From the NCBI GenBank assembly GCA_030594905.1, contig JAUVEF010000014.1:1-12791 (forward strand): 12,791 nt of DNA. Reading direction: 5' to 3'. Under the pieces are notes generated by a model. That model saw only the letters and a list, made by a program, of their open reading frames with translations. It searched no databases and had not been told where the DNA came from. This stretch comes from Methanosarcinales archaeon. Its GTDB lineage: Archaea > Halobacteriota > Methanosarcinia > Methanosarcinales > Methanogasteraceae. Below are positions 1-6,023 of the stretch, piece after piece. Each line of letters starts with the position of its first letter. The first letter of the stretch is position 1. Both the position numbers and the translations under genes were made by a program.

Positions 1-16
1 GATTATGTTGGCGTAG

Positions 17-91
17 ATTCGTGTAATTCGCGATATTCATCTGAATTAGTGATTTTATCACGAATTACGCGAATGGACGAATCCCACGAAT
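17..91. repeat. Inverted and tandem CGAAT/ATTCG repeat element
   Basis: Two 19-nt arms at 17-35 and 56-74 are inverted copies matching at 17 of 19 positions. Each arm holds two ATTCG (or CGAAT) units 9 nt apart. Further CGAAT units follow at 78-82 and 87-91, so the right side has four units at 8-9 nt spacing (61, 70, 78, 87). The arms are separated by 20 nt, so the element could form a hairpin or a protein-binding array. No gene can be supported in the first 131 bases, and this element is the only structure seen there. It looks like a dispersed intergenic repeat unit, but only one copy is visible in the window. Confidence 0.6.
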
Positions 92-202
92 TGGGTATCA
101 ACCGATTTGAAAAAGCTCAAGTTGTGGTGGTGTGAAGTATACTTACATCTTAATCGTGGAATGCCCCATGACTCAAAACCGCGGGTCGCCGCGGCTGGGA
201 CG

Positions 203-208
203 GGTGAT
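203..208 (+). promoter_or_regulatory. Ribosome binding site fixing the aroC start
   Basis: GGTGAT lies 4 nt before the ATG at 213 and complements the 3' end of archaeal 16S rRNA. It favours this ATG over the in-frame GTG at 132, whose extra 27 residues match nothing expected in chorismate synthase. Confidence 0.7.
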
Positions 209-212
209 AAAA

Positions 213-1349
213 ATGTCAGGAAACACATTTGGAACGATATTTCGCATAACAACATGGGGTGAGAGCCACGGACCCGCGGTCGGTGTCGTTGTCGATGGCT
301 GCCCGCCGGGTATGCCGCTTGCAGAGGCAGATGTCCAGAAGGATCTCGACCGTCGCCGTCCCGGACAGAGCGATATTTCGACGCCCCGGAAGGAAGCGGA
401 CATTGTCACCATCCTTTCAGGGGTTTTCGAGGGAAAAACAACCGGCACTCCAATTTCGATGATCGTCCGGAACAAAAACGTTGATTCATCTCCTTACGAT
501 GAGTTGCGGTACACGCCACGCCCCGGACATGCGGATTATCCTTATGAGGTCAAGTACGGGATTAGGGATTATCGCGGCGGCGGGCGCGCGTCTGCACGTG
601 AAACCGTTGGACGAGTAGCTGCAGGAGCGGTTGCCAGAAAGATACTTGCCGAGCGTGGCATCGACGTGATCGCACACGTCATCGAACTTGGTGGAATCCG
701 GAGCGCTGAGGCAGGGATTGCGCCATCTGCGGTATATGATGCGCACAAAGTTTCCGAGATGAAACAACGGATCGAGGAGTCGCAGCTTCGGTGTATTGAT
801 CCTGATGCTGGCGCTGCAATGCTCGAACTGGTACGCAGTGCGCGTGAATCCGGTGATAGTATTGGCGGCATCGTCGAGATCATAGCAACCAGCGTTCCGG
901 CTGGCATCGGGGAACCGGTCTTTGATAAGCTTGATGCGGATCTCGCAAAAGCCCTGATGGGCATCGGCGCGGTGAAAGGCATCGAGATCGGAGCTGGCTT
1001 TCGGTGTGCGGGGATGAGGGGAAGTGAAATGAACGACGCATTCGGGATTTCTGACCCTGATGGGGACGTGACGCCTGAAACGAACAATGCGGGCGGCATC
1101 CTCGGTGGACTTGCGACCGGTGCCCCCATCGTGTGCAGGATCGCGGTCAAGCCAACGCCGTCCATAGCCATGCCCCAGAAGACTGTCGATCTGCGGACGA
1201 TGGATGGGGCAGAGATTGTGATAAAAGGGCGCCACGACCCGACAATCCCGCCCAGGATTGTACCGGTTGCCGAGGCGATGGTTGCCATCGTTCTGGCAGA
1301 TCACCTGCTGCGAGACTCGAGCACCAAACTTATATACCCCGAACGATAA
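213..1349 (+). CDS. aroC: Chorismate synthase
   Basis: Catalyses the last step of the shikimate pathway, conversion of 5-enolpyruvylshikimate-3-phosphate to chorismate and phosphate with reduced FMN, supplying all three aromatic amino acids. The 378-residue product has the family's usual length. Signature blocks are visible in order: the N-terminal NTFG...GESHG motif (GESHG at residues 16-20, with the catalytic region His19), RPGHAD at 103-108, the long glycine/arginine block at 121-139 containing [12 protein letters not shown] (FMN and substrate phosphate contacts), the NNAGGILGG block in the C-terminal third and [15 protein letters not shown] near the end. The ATG at 213 is chosen for its GGTGAT site and because the protein then begins with the typical MSGNTFG. 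A possible box A near 136-145 would give a leader of about 45 nt. The last codons contain the TATA box of the following tRNA gene. Confidence 0.97.
   Translation: MSGNTFGTIFRITTWGESHGPAVGVVVDGCPPGMPLAEADVQKDLDRRRPGQSDISTPRKEADIVTILSGVFEGKTTGTPISMIVRNKNVDSSPYDELRYTPRPGHADYPYEVKYGIRDYRGGGRASARETVGRVAAGAVARKILAERGIDVIAHVIELGGIRSAEAGIAPSAVYDAHKVSEMKQRIEESQLRCIDPDAGAAMLELVRSARESGDSIGGIVEIIATSVPAGIGEPVFDKLDADLAKALMGIGAVKGIEIGAGFRCAGMRGSEMNDAFGISDPDGDVTPETNNAGGILGGLATGAPIVCRIAVKPTPSIAMPQKTVDLRTMDGAEIVIKGRHDPTIPPRIVPVAEAMVAIVLADHLLRDSSTKLIYPER
1329..1336 (+). promoter_or_regulatory. TATA box of tRNA-Lys inside the end of aroC
   Basis: CTTATATA is centred about 30 nt upstream of the first base of the tRNA (1363), the usual spacing for an archaeal box A. 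It lies wholly within the final codons of aroC (which encode Leu-Ile-Tyr), so coding sequence doubles as promoter. Confidence 0.7.
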
Positions 1350-1362
1350 TAGCACATCCTAT

Positions 1363-1436
1363 GGGCTCGTAGCTCAGTCAGGCAGAGCGGTGGGCTCTTA
1401 ACCCATTCGCCAAGGGTTCAAATCCCTTCGAGCCCG
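1363..1436 (+). tRNA. tRNA-Lys (anticodon CTT)
   Basis: A full 74-nt cloverleaf can be drawn. The acceptor stem is GGGCTCG/CGAGCCC with discriminator G1436. The D arm is GCTC/GAGC with a 9-nt loop. The anticodon stem is GTGGG/CCCAT (one G-U pair) around loop CTCTTAA, giving anticodon CTT. The variable loop is TCGCC, and the T arm is AAGGG/CCCTT around TTCAAAT. CCA is not encoded and there is no intron. The tRNA reads AAG codons. A TATA box sits at 1329-1336. The downstream IscA-like gene begins 39 nt after the tRNA with no TATA box of its own visible between them, so the two may share a transcript. Confidence 0.97.
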
Positions 1437-1475
1437 TCATTGTCCATCGAGATTAGCACCAAGTTGGTGAAAGCC

Positions 1476-1784
1476 GTGGTATCGATTACCAAACCCGCAA
1501 TAAACGAGCTAAAAACCATCCTCGAAGCAGAAAACAGGGTAAACCGCGCTGATTATGGTCTTCGCATCTACGTGGCAGGGATGAGCGACCGGGGTGTGAC
1601 TTACGGTCTTGAACTTGGCGATCTCCAGCGTGACCGTGATGTTGTGCTCGATCTCAACGGAATAAGCACGTTCATCGATCAAAAAATCGAACCGTCGCTC
1701 AGAAGCATCGTGATCGATTTTGTTGAGAATGGGGGAAGTCGTGGATTTGTGATCAACCAGCCAACATGCTGCAATTGTAGTTGA
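1476..1784 (+). CDS. IscA/HesB-family (A-type Fe-S carrier-like) protein, variant cysteines
   Basis: A 102-residue protein with the fold signature of A-type iron-sulfur carriers: an N-terminal ITKPAINELK helix, the strand block GLRIYVAG...VTYGLELGD (residues 28-49), the strand VVLDLNG, then IDQKIEPSLRSIVIDFVENGGSRGFVINQP and a terminal PTCCNCS. Family members normally hold the cluster or iron with one cysteine in the GC-G loop plus a C-terminal CxC pair. Here the first position is in AGMSDRG with no cysteine, while the C-terminal cysteines (98, 99, 101) remain. It may therefore act in Fe-S transfer by another ligand set or have a different role. The GTG at 1476 is preferred because GGTGA at 1466-1470 precedes it by 5 nt and the product then starts like other family members. 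TTG at 1440 is the longer alternative. The family call is fairly sure, the biochemical role is not. Confidence 0.82.
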   Translation: MVSITKPAINELKTILEAENRVNRADYGLRIYVAGMSDRGVTYGLELGDLQRDRDVVLDLNGISTFIDQKIEPSLRSIVIDFVENGGSRGFVINQPTCCNCS

Positions 1785-1787
1785 TGA

Positions 1788-1830
1788 CAACTTGGAAATT
1801 CGGGCACATATCGCTGCGAATTTCAAGTTG
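1788..1830. terminator. Hairpin between convergent genes, possible bidirectional terminator
   Basis: CAACTTGGAAATTCG at 1788-1802 pairs with CGAATTTCAAGTTG at 1817-1830, a 14-bp stem with one bulged G and a 14-nt loop. It begins 3 nt after the stop of the IscA-like gene and lies between it and the end of ycaO on the other strand. There is no long T-run after it, so it may protect or process 3' ends rather than terminate by itself. Confidence 0.45.
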
Positions 1831-1875
1831 CGTGCAATGGTGGATCTGATATACTTCGATGACAGAAGACCCTGG

Positions 1876-3174
1876 TCACTGATTGCCTGCACTTTTCTTC
1901 ATCCGTCTGTGACGTCTTGCATCCCACCTTGCACACATAGCCGTTTGCCCCCGCTCTTTTCGCGCCGCTATTGCACGGCTGCCGATTCGATCGCGGTCCA
2001 CGGTATACAGTTCAAAGGTCGGGATGATCGTCCGAACCACAGGTACATCAATCCATGGCTGGGACATGTCAACGACGATCGCGTATGGTGCTACATTGCG
2101 GAGTCTTTCCGTAATCGCCTCGATATCCTTTGCAGGTGTGTTTGACGAGATGTCAGGAATCTTTGCAAGCTCAATCGTCTCACCGTCCGCATACCAGAAT
2201 TTGTTCATCCTTTTCATGCGATCGTACCCGGCACCCTTGACAAATCCTGTCCGATTCTGCACATCCTCCCGTGCACCTGATATCTGCGAAAGCCTGAACT
2301 GCGCAGCCTCTGTAAGCGCACGATACACTGCGTGTGTCGGGTTGAGATACGCGCCCGCGCCCATCACCAGCATCGTTGGGTCACAGGTCTTGATATCGTC
2401 GAGCACAGCAACCACGACCGCTATCTCTGTCACTGATGGCAGAAGCCATAATTTTACAGGGATGCCAGCCTCTTCAAACGTGTTTTTCAGATCGTAGACC
2501 ACGCCGTCATCTTCATGCAGAATAACCTCCCTGCCCGTGTTCCGTGAATATTCGGTTATGCTCAGGGCGTCCCGCTCGATCACCTCGAGCAACCCGTGCA
2601 CGATGGCTTCCTCGATGGTGTTGCCAGAAGCAAGCCCGTTTGTGTTGCTGCGAAATAGGAACATTCCGCGGGTGTAGGGGTGGTATACAGCGTTGGACGG
2701 CACAAGCATCTCGCTCTCACTTAGCAGGTCCCACCCGGGGGTCCATTCGAGTTTCGTGTTGTCAGGAAGCGGTTCAGGGAGAAACAGTGTTTCAGGGTCG
2801 ATCGCATTTTTCCCCCCCAGGTTTTCATAAGAATCGATGAGGTTATCTGTATTAAACGTTTTATCTTTGAAATCAGCATTTGTTTCTGGTATCTCGGCAA
2901 AACATCGCTCAACAGACTCCATTATCGCAGATATCCTCGCATGAATGGGAGTTGCGCCCTTGCCTGAGTACACAGTTATCGCACCACAACCCGCACTTGG
3001 TCTATTTGCCGCAATCACAGGAATCCCGACCCTGTCAAGATGCGTGATGTCTGTAAGTTCGGTCACTCCGATATCAGGAAGGAGTTTCTCAACATTGGAA
3101 AGCGTTGTCTCGTAGTCGAGAACCCTCTGGGTACCCGGCTGGTATTTGATCTCGTGATTAATTGTTAGCTGCAT
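1876..3174 (-). CDS. ycaO: YcaO-family protein, probable McrA thioglycine synthesis enzyme (methanogenesis marker protein 1 type)
   Basis: YcaO proteins use ATP to activate a peptide backbone amide. In methanogens and ANME archaea the conserved member, with TfuA, installs thioglycine in the alpha subunit of methyl-coenzyme M reductase. The 432-residue sequence has the family blocks: SGKGATP...SAIMESVER at 70-90, NGLASGNTIEEAIVHG at 179-194 running into LLEVIERDA at 195-203 (nucleotide and metal binding), GAGAYLNPTHAVYRALTEAAQ at 272-292 and the C-terminal VPVVRTIIPTFELYTVDRDRIG at 377-398. The last 34 residues are highly basic and not obviously conserved. The ATG at 3174 has only a weak ribosome site, but a TATA box at 3199-3206 predicts a very short leader. 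No tfuA is next to it, so the partner must be elsewhere if the role is the usual one. A role in another thioamide or azoline peptide is less likely, since no precursor peptide or dehydrogenase is nearby. Confidence 0.85.
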   Translation of the reverse strand: MQLTINHEIKYQPGTQRVLDYETTLSNVEKLLPDIGVTELTDITHLDRVGIPVIAANRPSAGCGAITVYSGKGATPIHARISAIMESVERCFAEIPETNADFKDKTFNTDNLIDSYENLGGKNAIDPETLFLPEPLPDNTKLEWTPGWDLLSESEMLVPSNAVYHPYTRGMFLFRSNTNGLASGNTIEEAIVHGLLEVIERDALSITEYSRNTGREVILHEDDGVVYDLKNTFEEAGIPVKLWLLPSVTEIAVVVAVLDDIKTCDPTMLVMGAGAYLNPTHAVYRALTEAAQFRLSQISGAREDVQNRTGFVKGAGYDRMKRMNKFWYADGETIELAKIPDISSNTPAKDIEAITERLRNVAPYAIVVDMSQPWIDVPVVRTIIPTFELYTVDRDRIGSRAIAARKERGQTAMCARWDARRHRRMKKSAGNQ

Positions 3175-3198
3175 GGTTTTTCATCTCAGGTGGGGTCA

Positions 3199-3206
3199 CT
3201 TATTAA
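3199..3206 (-). promoter_or_regulatory. Probable TATA box for ycaO
   Basis: On the minus strand this reads TTAATAAG, centred about 28 nt before the ycaO ATG. It predicts a leaderless or nearly leaderless transcript, in keeping with the lack of a clear ribosome binding site. Confidence 0.45.
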
Positions 3207-3280
3207 TGCAACCCAATGGCACGCAAGTCATACGTAAACTCCGCTCACGGACCAACCGCCAGTTATGGGGCGCGAAAAGG

Positions 3281-3289
3281 TTTATTATA
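3281..3289 (+). promoter_or_regulatory. TATA box for the PKD-dockerin gene
   Basis: TTTATTATA follows a purine-rich GCGAAAAGG that resembles a TFB-recognition element. Transcription about 27 nt downstream would begin near 3308-3314, exactly at the first stem of the structured leader. It lies inside the reading frame open from 3265, which argues against that longer start. Confidence 0.6.
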
Positions 3290-3310
3290 CGATGGGTTCT
3301 ATCTTGATGT

Positions 3311-3377
3311 GCATACGGGGCACTGCTCGGGGCGATTTCCCGTCAGAAAGGCAGTGCTTGGACTGTATGCCGGTGAT
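3311..3377 (+). promoter_or_regulatory. Structured 5' leader with three nested stems ending at the ribosome binding site
   Basis: Three stems nest perfectly: GCATAC 3311-3316 with GTATGC 3365-3370, GCACTGC 3320-3326 with GCAGTGC 3351-3357, and CGGG 3328-3331 with CCCG 3339-3342. Internal loops are asymmetric: GGG opposite TTGGACT, and T opposite TCAGAAAG. The ribosome site GGTGAT (3372-3377) starts one base after the outer stem. An alternative pairing, CAGT 3352-3355 with ACTG 3362-3365, would break the middle stem. It matches no riboswitch class I can recall and is offered as a candidate regulatory RNA. Confidence 0.5.
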
Positions 3378-3381
3378 TAGT

Positions 3382-4536
3382 ATGGGTAAAATTATAATGA
3401 ATAGAAATATACAACACTATATGGTCTGGTTCTGTGTGGCATTCGCGCTTTCCGGCATTTTTGCAGGACCTGCATCTGCGGTATTTTATCCGGAAGGATA
3501 CCTGGGGACCGTGATCGAAAAAGATATCGGAGATAATACTTTTGAAGTCGAAACAACACACAAATGGGTATCTACTGAATGGCAGTCAAGCAACGCCACG
3601 ACAAAATGGAAATTCCCGAATAACGACGCGGCTGATGAGGTTGCTGTAGGGGATTATGTGGAGATACTTGGCTTTCCGGAGATTTCTGGTTGGGCCATCG
3701 GTCTCGGGAAGATGAAATCGAGTACAGAGAAGATCATAACCGATATATACGGCGATCCTAATTTTCTGGAACCTTATTTCCAGAAACCCCCCAACCCACC
3801 ATTATCTGGTGACTATACGCTGGAATACGACAGTACGCCCAATTGTTCTGATTGTGGTGGGTGTAACTGCGTGGCAGATTATACTTGCGTAACCATCGTC
3901 AACAGAACCGGCCATGAAGAGGTGGACCGCTATCGATTGTATTCGGGACAGAACTGTACGCACAGCGGCGCGGAATATCGCATCAGCATCACATTTCATT
4001 CGGGAGAAGCCACCGCTTATCCTGAGTGTACTACTCGACCCTGCATTGGTCCGCAGCCGGTCTCCGATTTTACGGTTCACATAATGCGTTTGCCCGCGGC
4101 AGAAAACCAGCCGCCGACCGCAAACTTCACCTATTCGCCGGAACATCCGCTTGCAGGTGAAATAGTGACATTCGACGCATCTGACTCCACGGACTCCGAT
4201 GGAAACATAACCGACTACAGATGGGACTTTGGTGACGGAAACATGATAACCACATCAGAGAAGATCGCCACGTATTCATACACTTCAAAAGGCGATTACA
4301 ACGTAAATCTGACCGTGACAGACGATGATAGCAGAGAACACTCATCGAACCGCACAGTGACTATAAACGCCGCCCGTGGCGACCTGAATCACGATGGCGA
4401 CATCACTCGTGCTGATGTTGTGATCGTACTCGGGATCGCGGTTCGCGGGGAATATATGCCAGGAGCGGATATGGATAAAAATGGCTATGTAAACGCGCTT
4501 GATGCACGTATGGTCCTATACATGGTGACGACTTGA
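3382..4536 (+). CDS. Secreted Cys-rich PKD-domain protein with C-terminal dockerin
   Basis: A 384-residue exported protein. A signal peptide is clear: hydrophobic stretch at about 13-28 and probable cleavage after AGPASA (residue 33). Residues 34-240 form an unrecognised region with eight cysteines (155, 158, 161, 163, 169, 192, 216, 221), the first four in a CSDCGGCNC cluster, which could form disulfides outside the cell. A PKD domain spans about 242-330, with NQPPTANFTYSP, the DGNITDYRWDFGDG core and YNVNLTVTDDD. A type I dockerin-like pair of calcium loops follows (DLNHDGDITRAD at 334-345 and DMDKNGYVNALD at 363-374). Several N-x-S/T sequons (71, 174, 191, 248, 275, 309, 323) fit a glycosylated surface protein. 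The dockerin suggests docking to a cohesin-bearing cell-surface partner; no cohesin is in the window. The ATG at 3382 is chosen for its GGTGAT site. ATG 3397 also keeps the signal peptide. Confidence 0.85.
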   Translation: MGKIIMNRNIQHYMVWFCVAFALSGIFAGPASAVFYPEGYLGTVIEKDIGDNTFEVETTHKWVSTEWQSSNATTKWKFPNNDAADEVAVGDYVEILGFPEISGWAIGLGKMKSSTEKIITDIYGDPNFLEPYFQKPPNPPLSGDYTLEYDSTPNCSDCGGCNCVADYTCVTIVNRTGHEEVDRYRLYSGQNCTHSGAEYRISITFHSGEATAYPECTTRPCIGPQPVSDFTVHIMRLPAAENQPPTANFTYSPEHPLAGEIVTFDASDSTDSDGNITDYRWDFGDGNMITTSEKIATYSYTSKGDYNVNLTVTDDDSREHSSNRTVTINAARGDLNHDGDITRADVVIVLGIAVRGEYMPGADMDKNGYVNALDARMVLYMVTT

Positions 4537-4560
4537 GATATATGCCATAATCCTAACCCT

Positions 4561-5814
4561 TCAAGCAATCTCCCACGCTCTCCGGGTCTTTGCGTTGGCA
4601 AGCACCGGCAGGATCTGATCGATCCGCTCTTGCGTTTTTTCAAGCAGGGCAGGATCGATGACCGGTATCGCGGGTACTGGGACTACCTCCCGCTCTGGAA
4701 CGTCCGCAGCAATCACATGTGCGTGATCGGGGCGCATCCGCTCTCCTGAAACGATGCAATCGATGCTTCGCTCCCACTCCGTGCTCCATGCGGCGTCACA
4801 TGATGGCGTATGCGCAACCGCTGTCCGACCAACCGTGATCGCATTGAGCCAACATGCGTTCACACATGCGCCGCAGAAGGTGCATAGGTCCGGCACAATC
4901 TCGATTTTTTTATCCGGGGGAACATACCACGCATTCGCAGGGCAGACATTGAAGCACGCATGGCAGCCAAGCGGGTCGCATTTCTCGAGATGGTTTTCGA
5001 TCAGCCGGATTTCCCCTTCAAACGGCTTGAAAACGTCGATACCCTCGTAAGGGCAGACGCTTTTGCACCAGCCACATGCCACACAGTCGTCGCTGACAGA
5101 AAGCGTACCTGATACGCGGGGCGTGGGCACATTCACATCTCTCGTGCCCTTGACCTTTATCGCGTCTTCCGGGCAGATATCCTCACAGAACATGCAGTAA
5201 TCACAATTGTCTTCGTCGATAAGGATGTTTTCGAATGGTACCGGATTGATCGGGGTTATTTCATCCTTTTCCTTTGGAATCAGTATGAATGCATCACAGA
5301 AATATGCGCAGATGCCGCAGAAGTTGCATTTTTCAGGATCGATCTCGATCTCGCCGGTTATCCCCTCTCTGAAGGGTAGGATCTCCTCTTTCTTCGGAAA
5401 CGTGTATTCGACTTTGATCGCATCCGAGCTGCATACTGGCTCACAGAGGCTGCACGGACGGCAGTTTTCATTCGCCTGCGCTTTTGGCTCGATATGTGGA
5501 TAGCATTCCCGTTTCAGGGAATCCGCCCCATCGATATCCATTTTAACTGATTTTGTTGGGCAGAATGCTGCGCACATCCCGCAGAATGAGCATTTATCCG
5601 GATCAAGGAGCACGGGCGGTGCATCCAATCCGGTCCCGATAGCCTGCATGTCGCCGAGTTCGAGTGCGTCTGTCGGGCAGATATCGACGCAGACGCCGCA
5701 GCCGCAGCACCGCTTATAATCGTAATCGATCGTTCTTGTGGTCTTATCAGTGTGCTGCGTATATATGATGTGTGAGTCCTCAACGGTCTGCGTGACCCGC
5801 TGGTTTACTGTCAT
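4561..5814 (-). CDS. fwdF: FwdF/FmdF-type polyferredoxin, eight [4Fe-4S] clusters, with C-terminal extension
   Basis: Formylmethanofuran dehydrogenase subunit F is a polyferredoxin that carries electrons to or from the CO2-reducing enzyme at the start of methanogenesis, or its end in the reverse pathway. Eight four-cysteine motifs are visible, starting at residues 36, 75, 118, 163, 204, 244, 279 and 311 of the 417-residue product. Seven are CxxCxxCxxxC; the seventh is CDPLGCHACFNVCP, with a wider first gap. Eight clusters in pairs match FwdF rather than the twelve-cluster MvhB type. About 85 residues follow the last motif, carrying two more cysteines and a proline/valine-rich stretch; known FwdF proteins end sooner. 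ATG 5814 leaves about 35 residues before the first cysteine, as in the family. The frame stays open up to 5988, but those 58 residues resemble nothing. No other fwd genes are adjacent. The stop lies 24 bp from the convergent PKD gene. Confidence 0.78.
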   Translation of the reverse strand: MTVNQRVTQTVEDSHIIYTQHTDKTTRTIDYDYKRCCGCGVCVDICPTDALELGDMQAIGTGLDAPPVLLDPDKCSFCGMCAAFCPTKSVKMDIDGADSLKRECYPHIEPKAQANENCRPCSLCEPVCSSDAIKVEYTFPKKEEILPFREGITGEIEIDPEKCNFCGICAYFCDAFILIPKEKDEITPINPVPFENILIDEDNCDYCMFCEDICPEDAIKVKGTRDVNVPTPRVSGTLSVSDDCVACGWCKSVCPYEGIDVFKPFEGEIRLIENHLEKCDPLGCHACFNVCPANAWYVPPDKKIEIVPDLCTFCGACVNACWLNAITVGRTAVAHTPSCDAAWSTEWERSIDCIVSGERMRPDHAHVIAADVPEREVVPVPAIPVIDPALLEKTQERIDQILPVLANAKTRRAWEIA

Positions 5815-5964
5815 TCGGATATCATATTTCAACTGTGCGGATAAGAATGTACTCTCTGTACGGCTTTGATAACTCCTGCGGTGTATGGGGCGTGGCATCA
5901 CGCTCGAACCGATCTCTTTTCCGAGAGCGTTCGGGTTTCGGAAGCTTTTCGAAGAATCGCAACC

Positions 5965-5973
5965 ATTAAGTAA
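5965..5973 (+). promoter_or_regulatory. Possible box A for the FIST-kinase operon
   Basis: ATTAAGTAA is centred about 55 nt before the FIST start, predicting a leader of about 28 nt. Its reverse strand reads TTACTTAAT, so the same site could serve leftward transcription. This is the best AT-rich candidate in the stretch 5815-6023, which is otherwise without recognised content. Support is weak. Confidence 0.3.
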
Positions 5974-6023
5974 CTGCAACCCAAACACTGAAGAGAGAAC
6001 TCTGGAAGTGGGACTGGAATATC

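Noticed and set aside
132..212. Longer aroC start at GTG 132
   Set aside because: The added 27 residues do not resemble chorismate synthase, and GGTGAT sits correctly before ATG 213.
486..1355. Long minus-strand open frames opposite aroC
   Set aside because: They mirror the strong codon bias of aroC, show no recognisable domain and contain no promoter or ribosome site.
1876..3174. YcaO as part of a ribosomal peptide (azoline) cluster
   Set aside because: No precursor peptide, dehydrogenase or transporter is nearby, and the sequence fits the methanogen-type YcaO.
3311..3377. Assignment of the leader to a known riboswitch class
   Set aside because: I compared the conserved cores of c-di-GMP, TPP, fluoride, cobalamin and glycine classes from memory, and none fits.
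3265..3381. Longer start of the PKD-dockerin gene
   Set aside because: It would place the TATA box and structured leader in coding sequence and bury the signal peptide more than 40 residues inside.
5815..5988. 58-residue N-terminal extension of the polyferredoxin
   Set aside because: No similarity to FwdF N-termini; the frame is open but not supported. A later start cannot be excluded experimentally.
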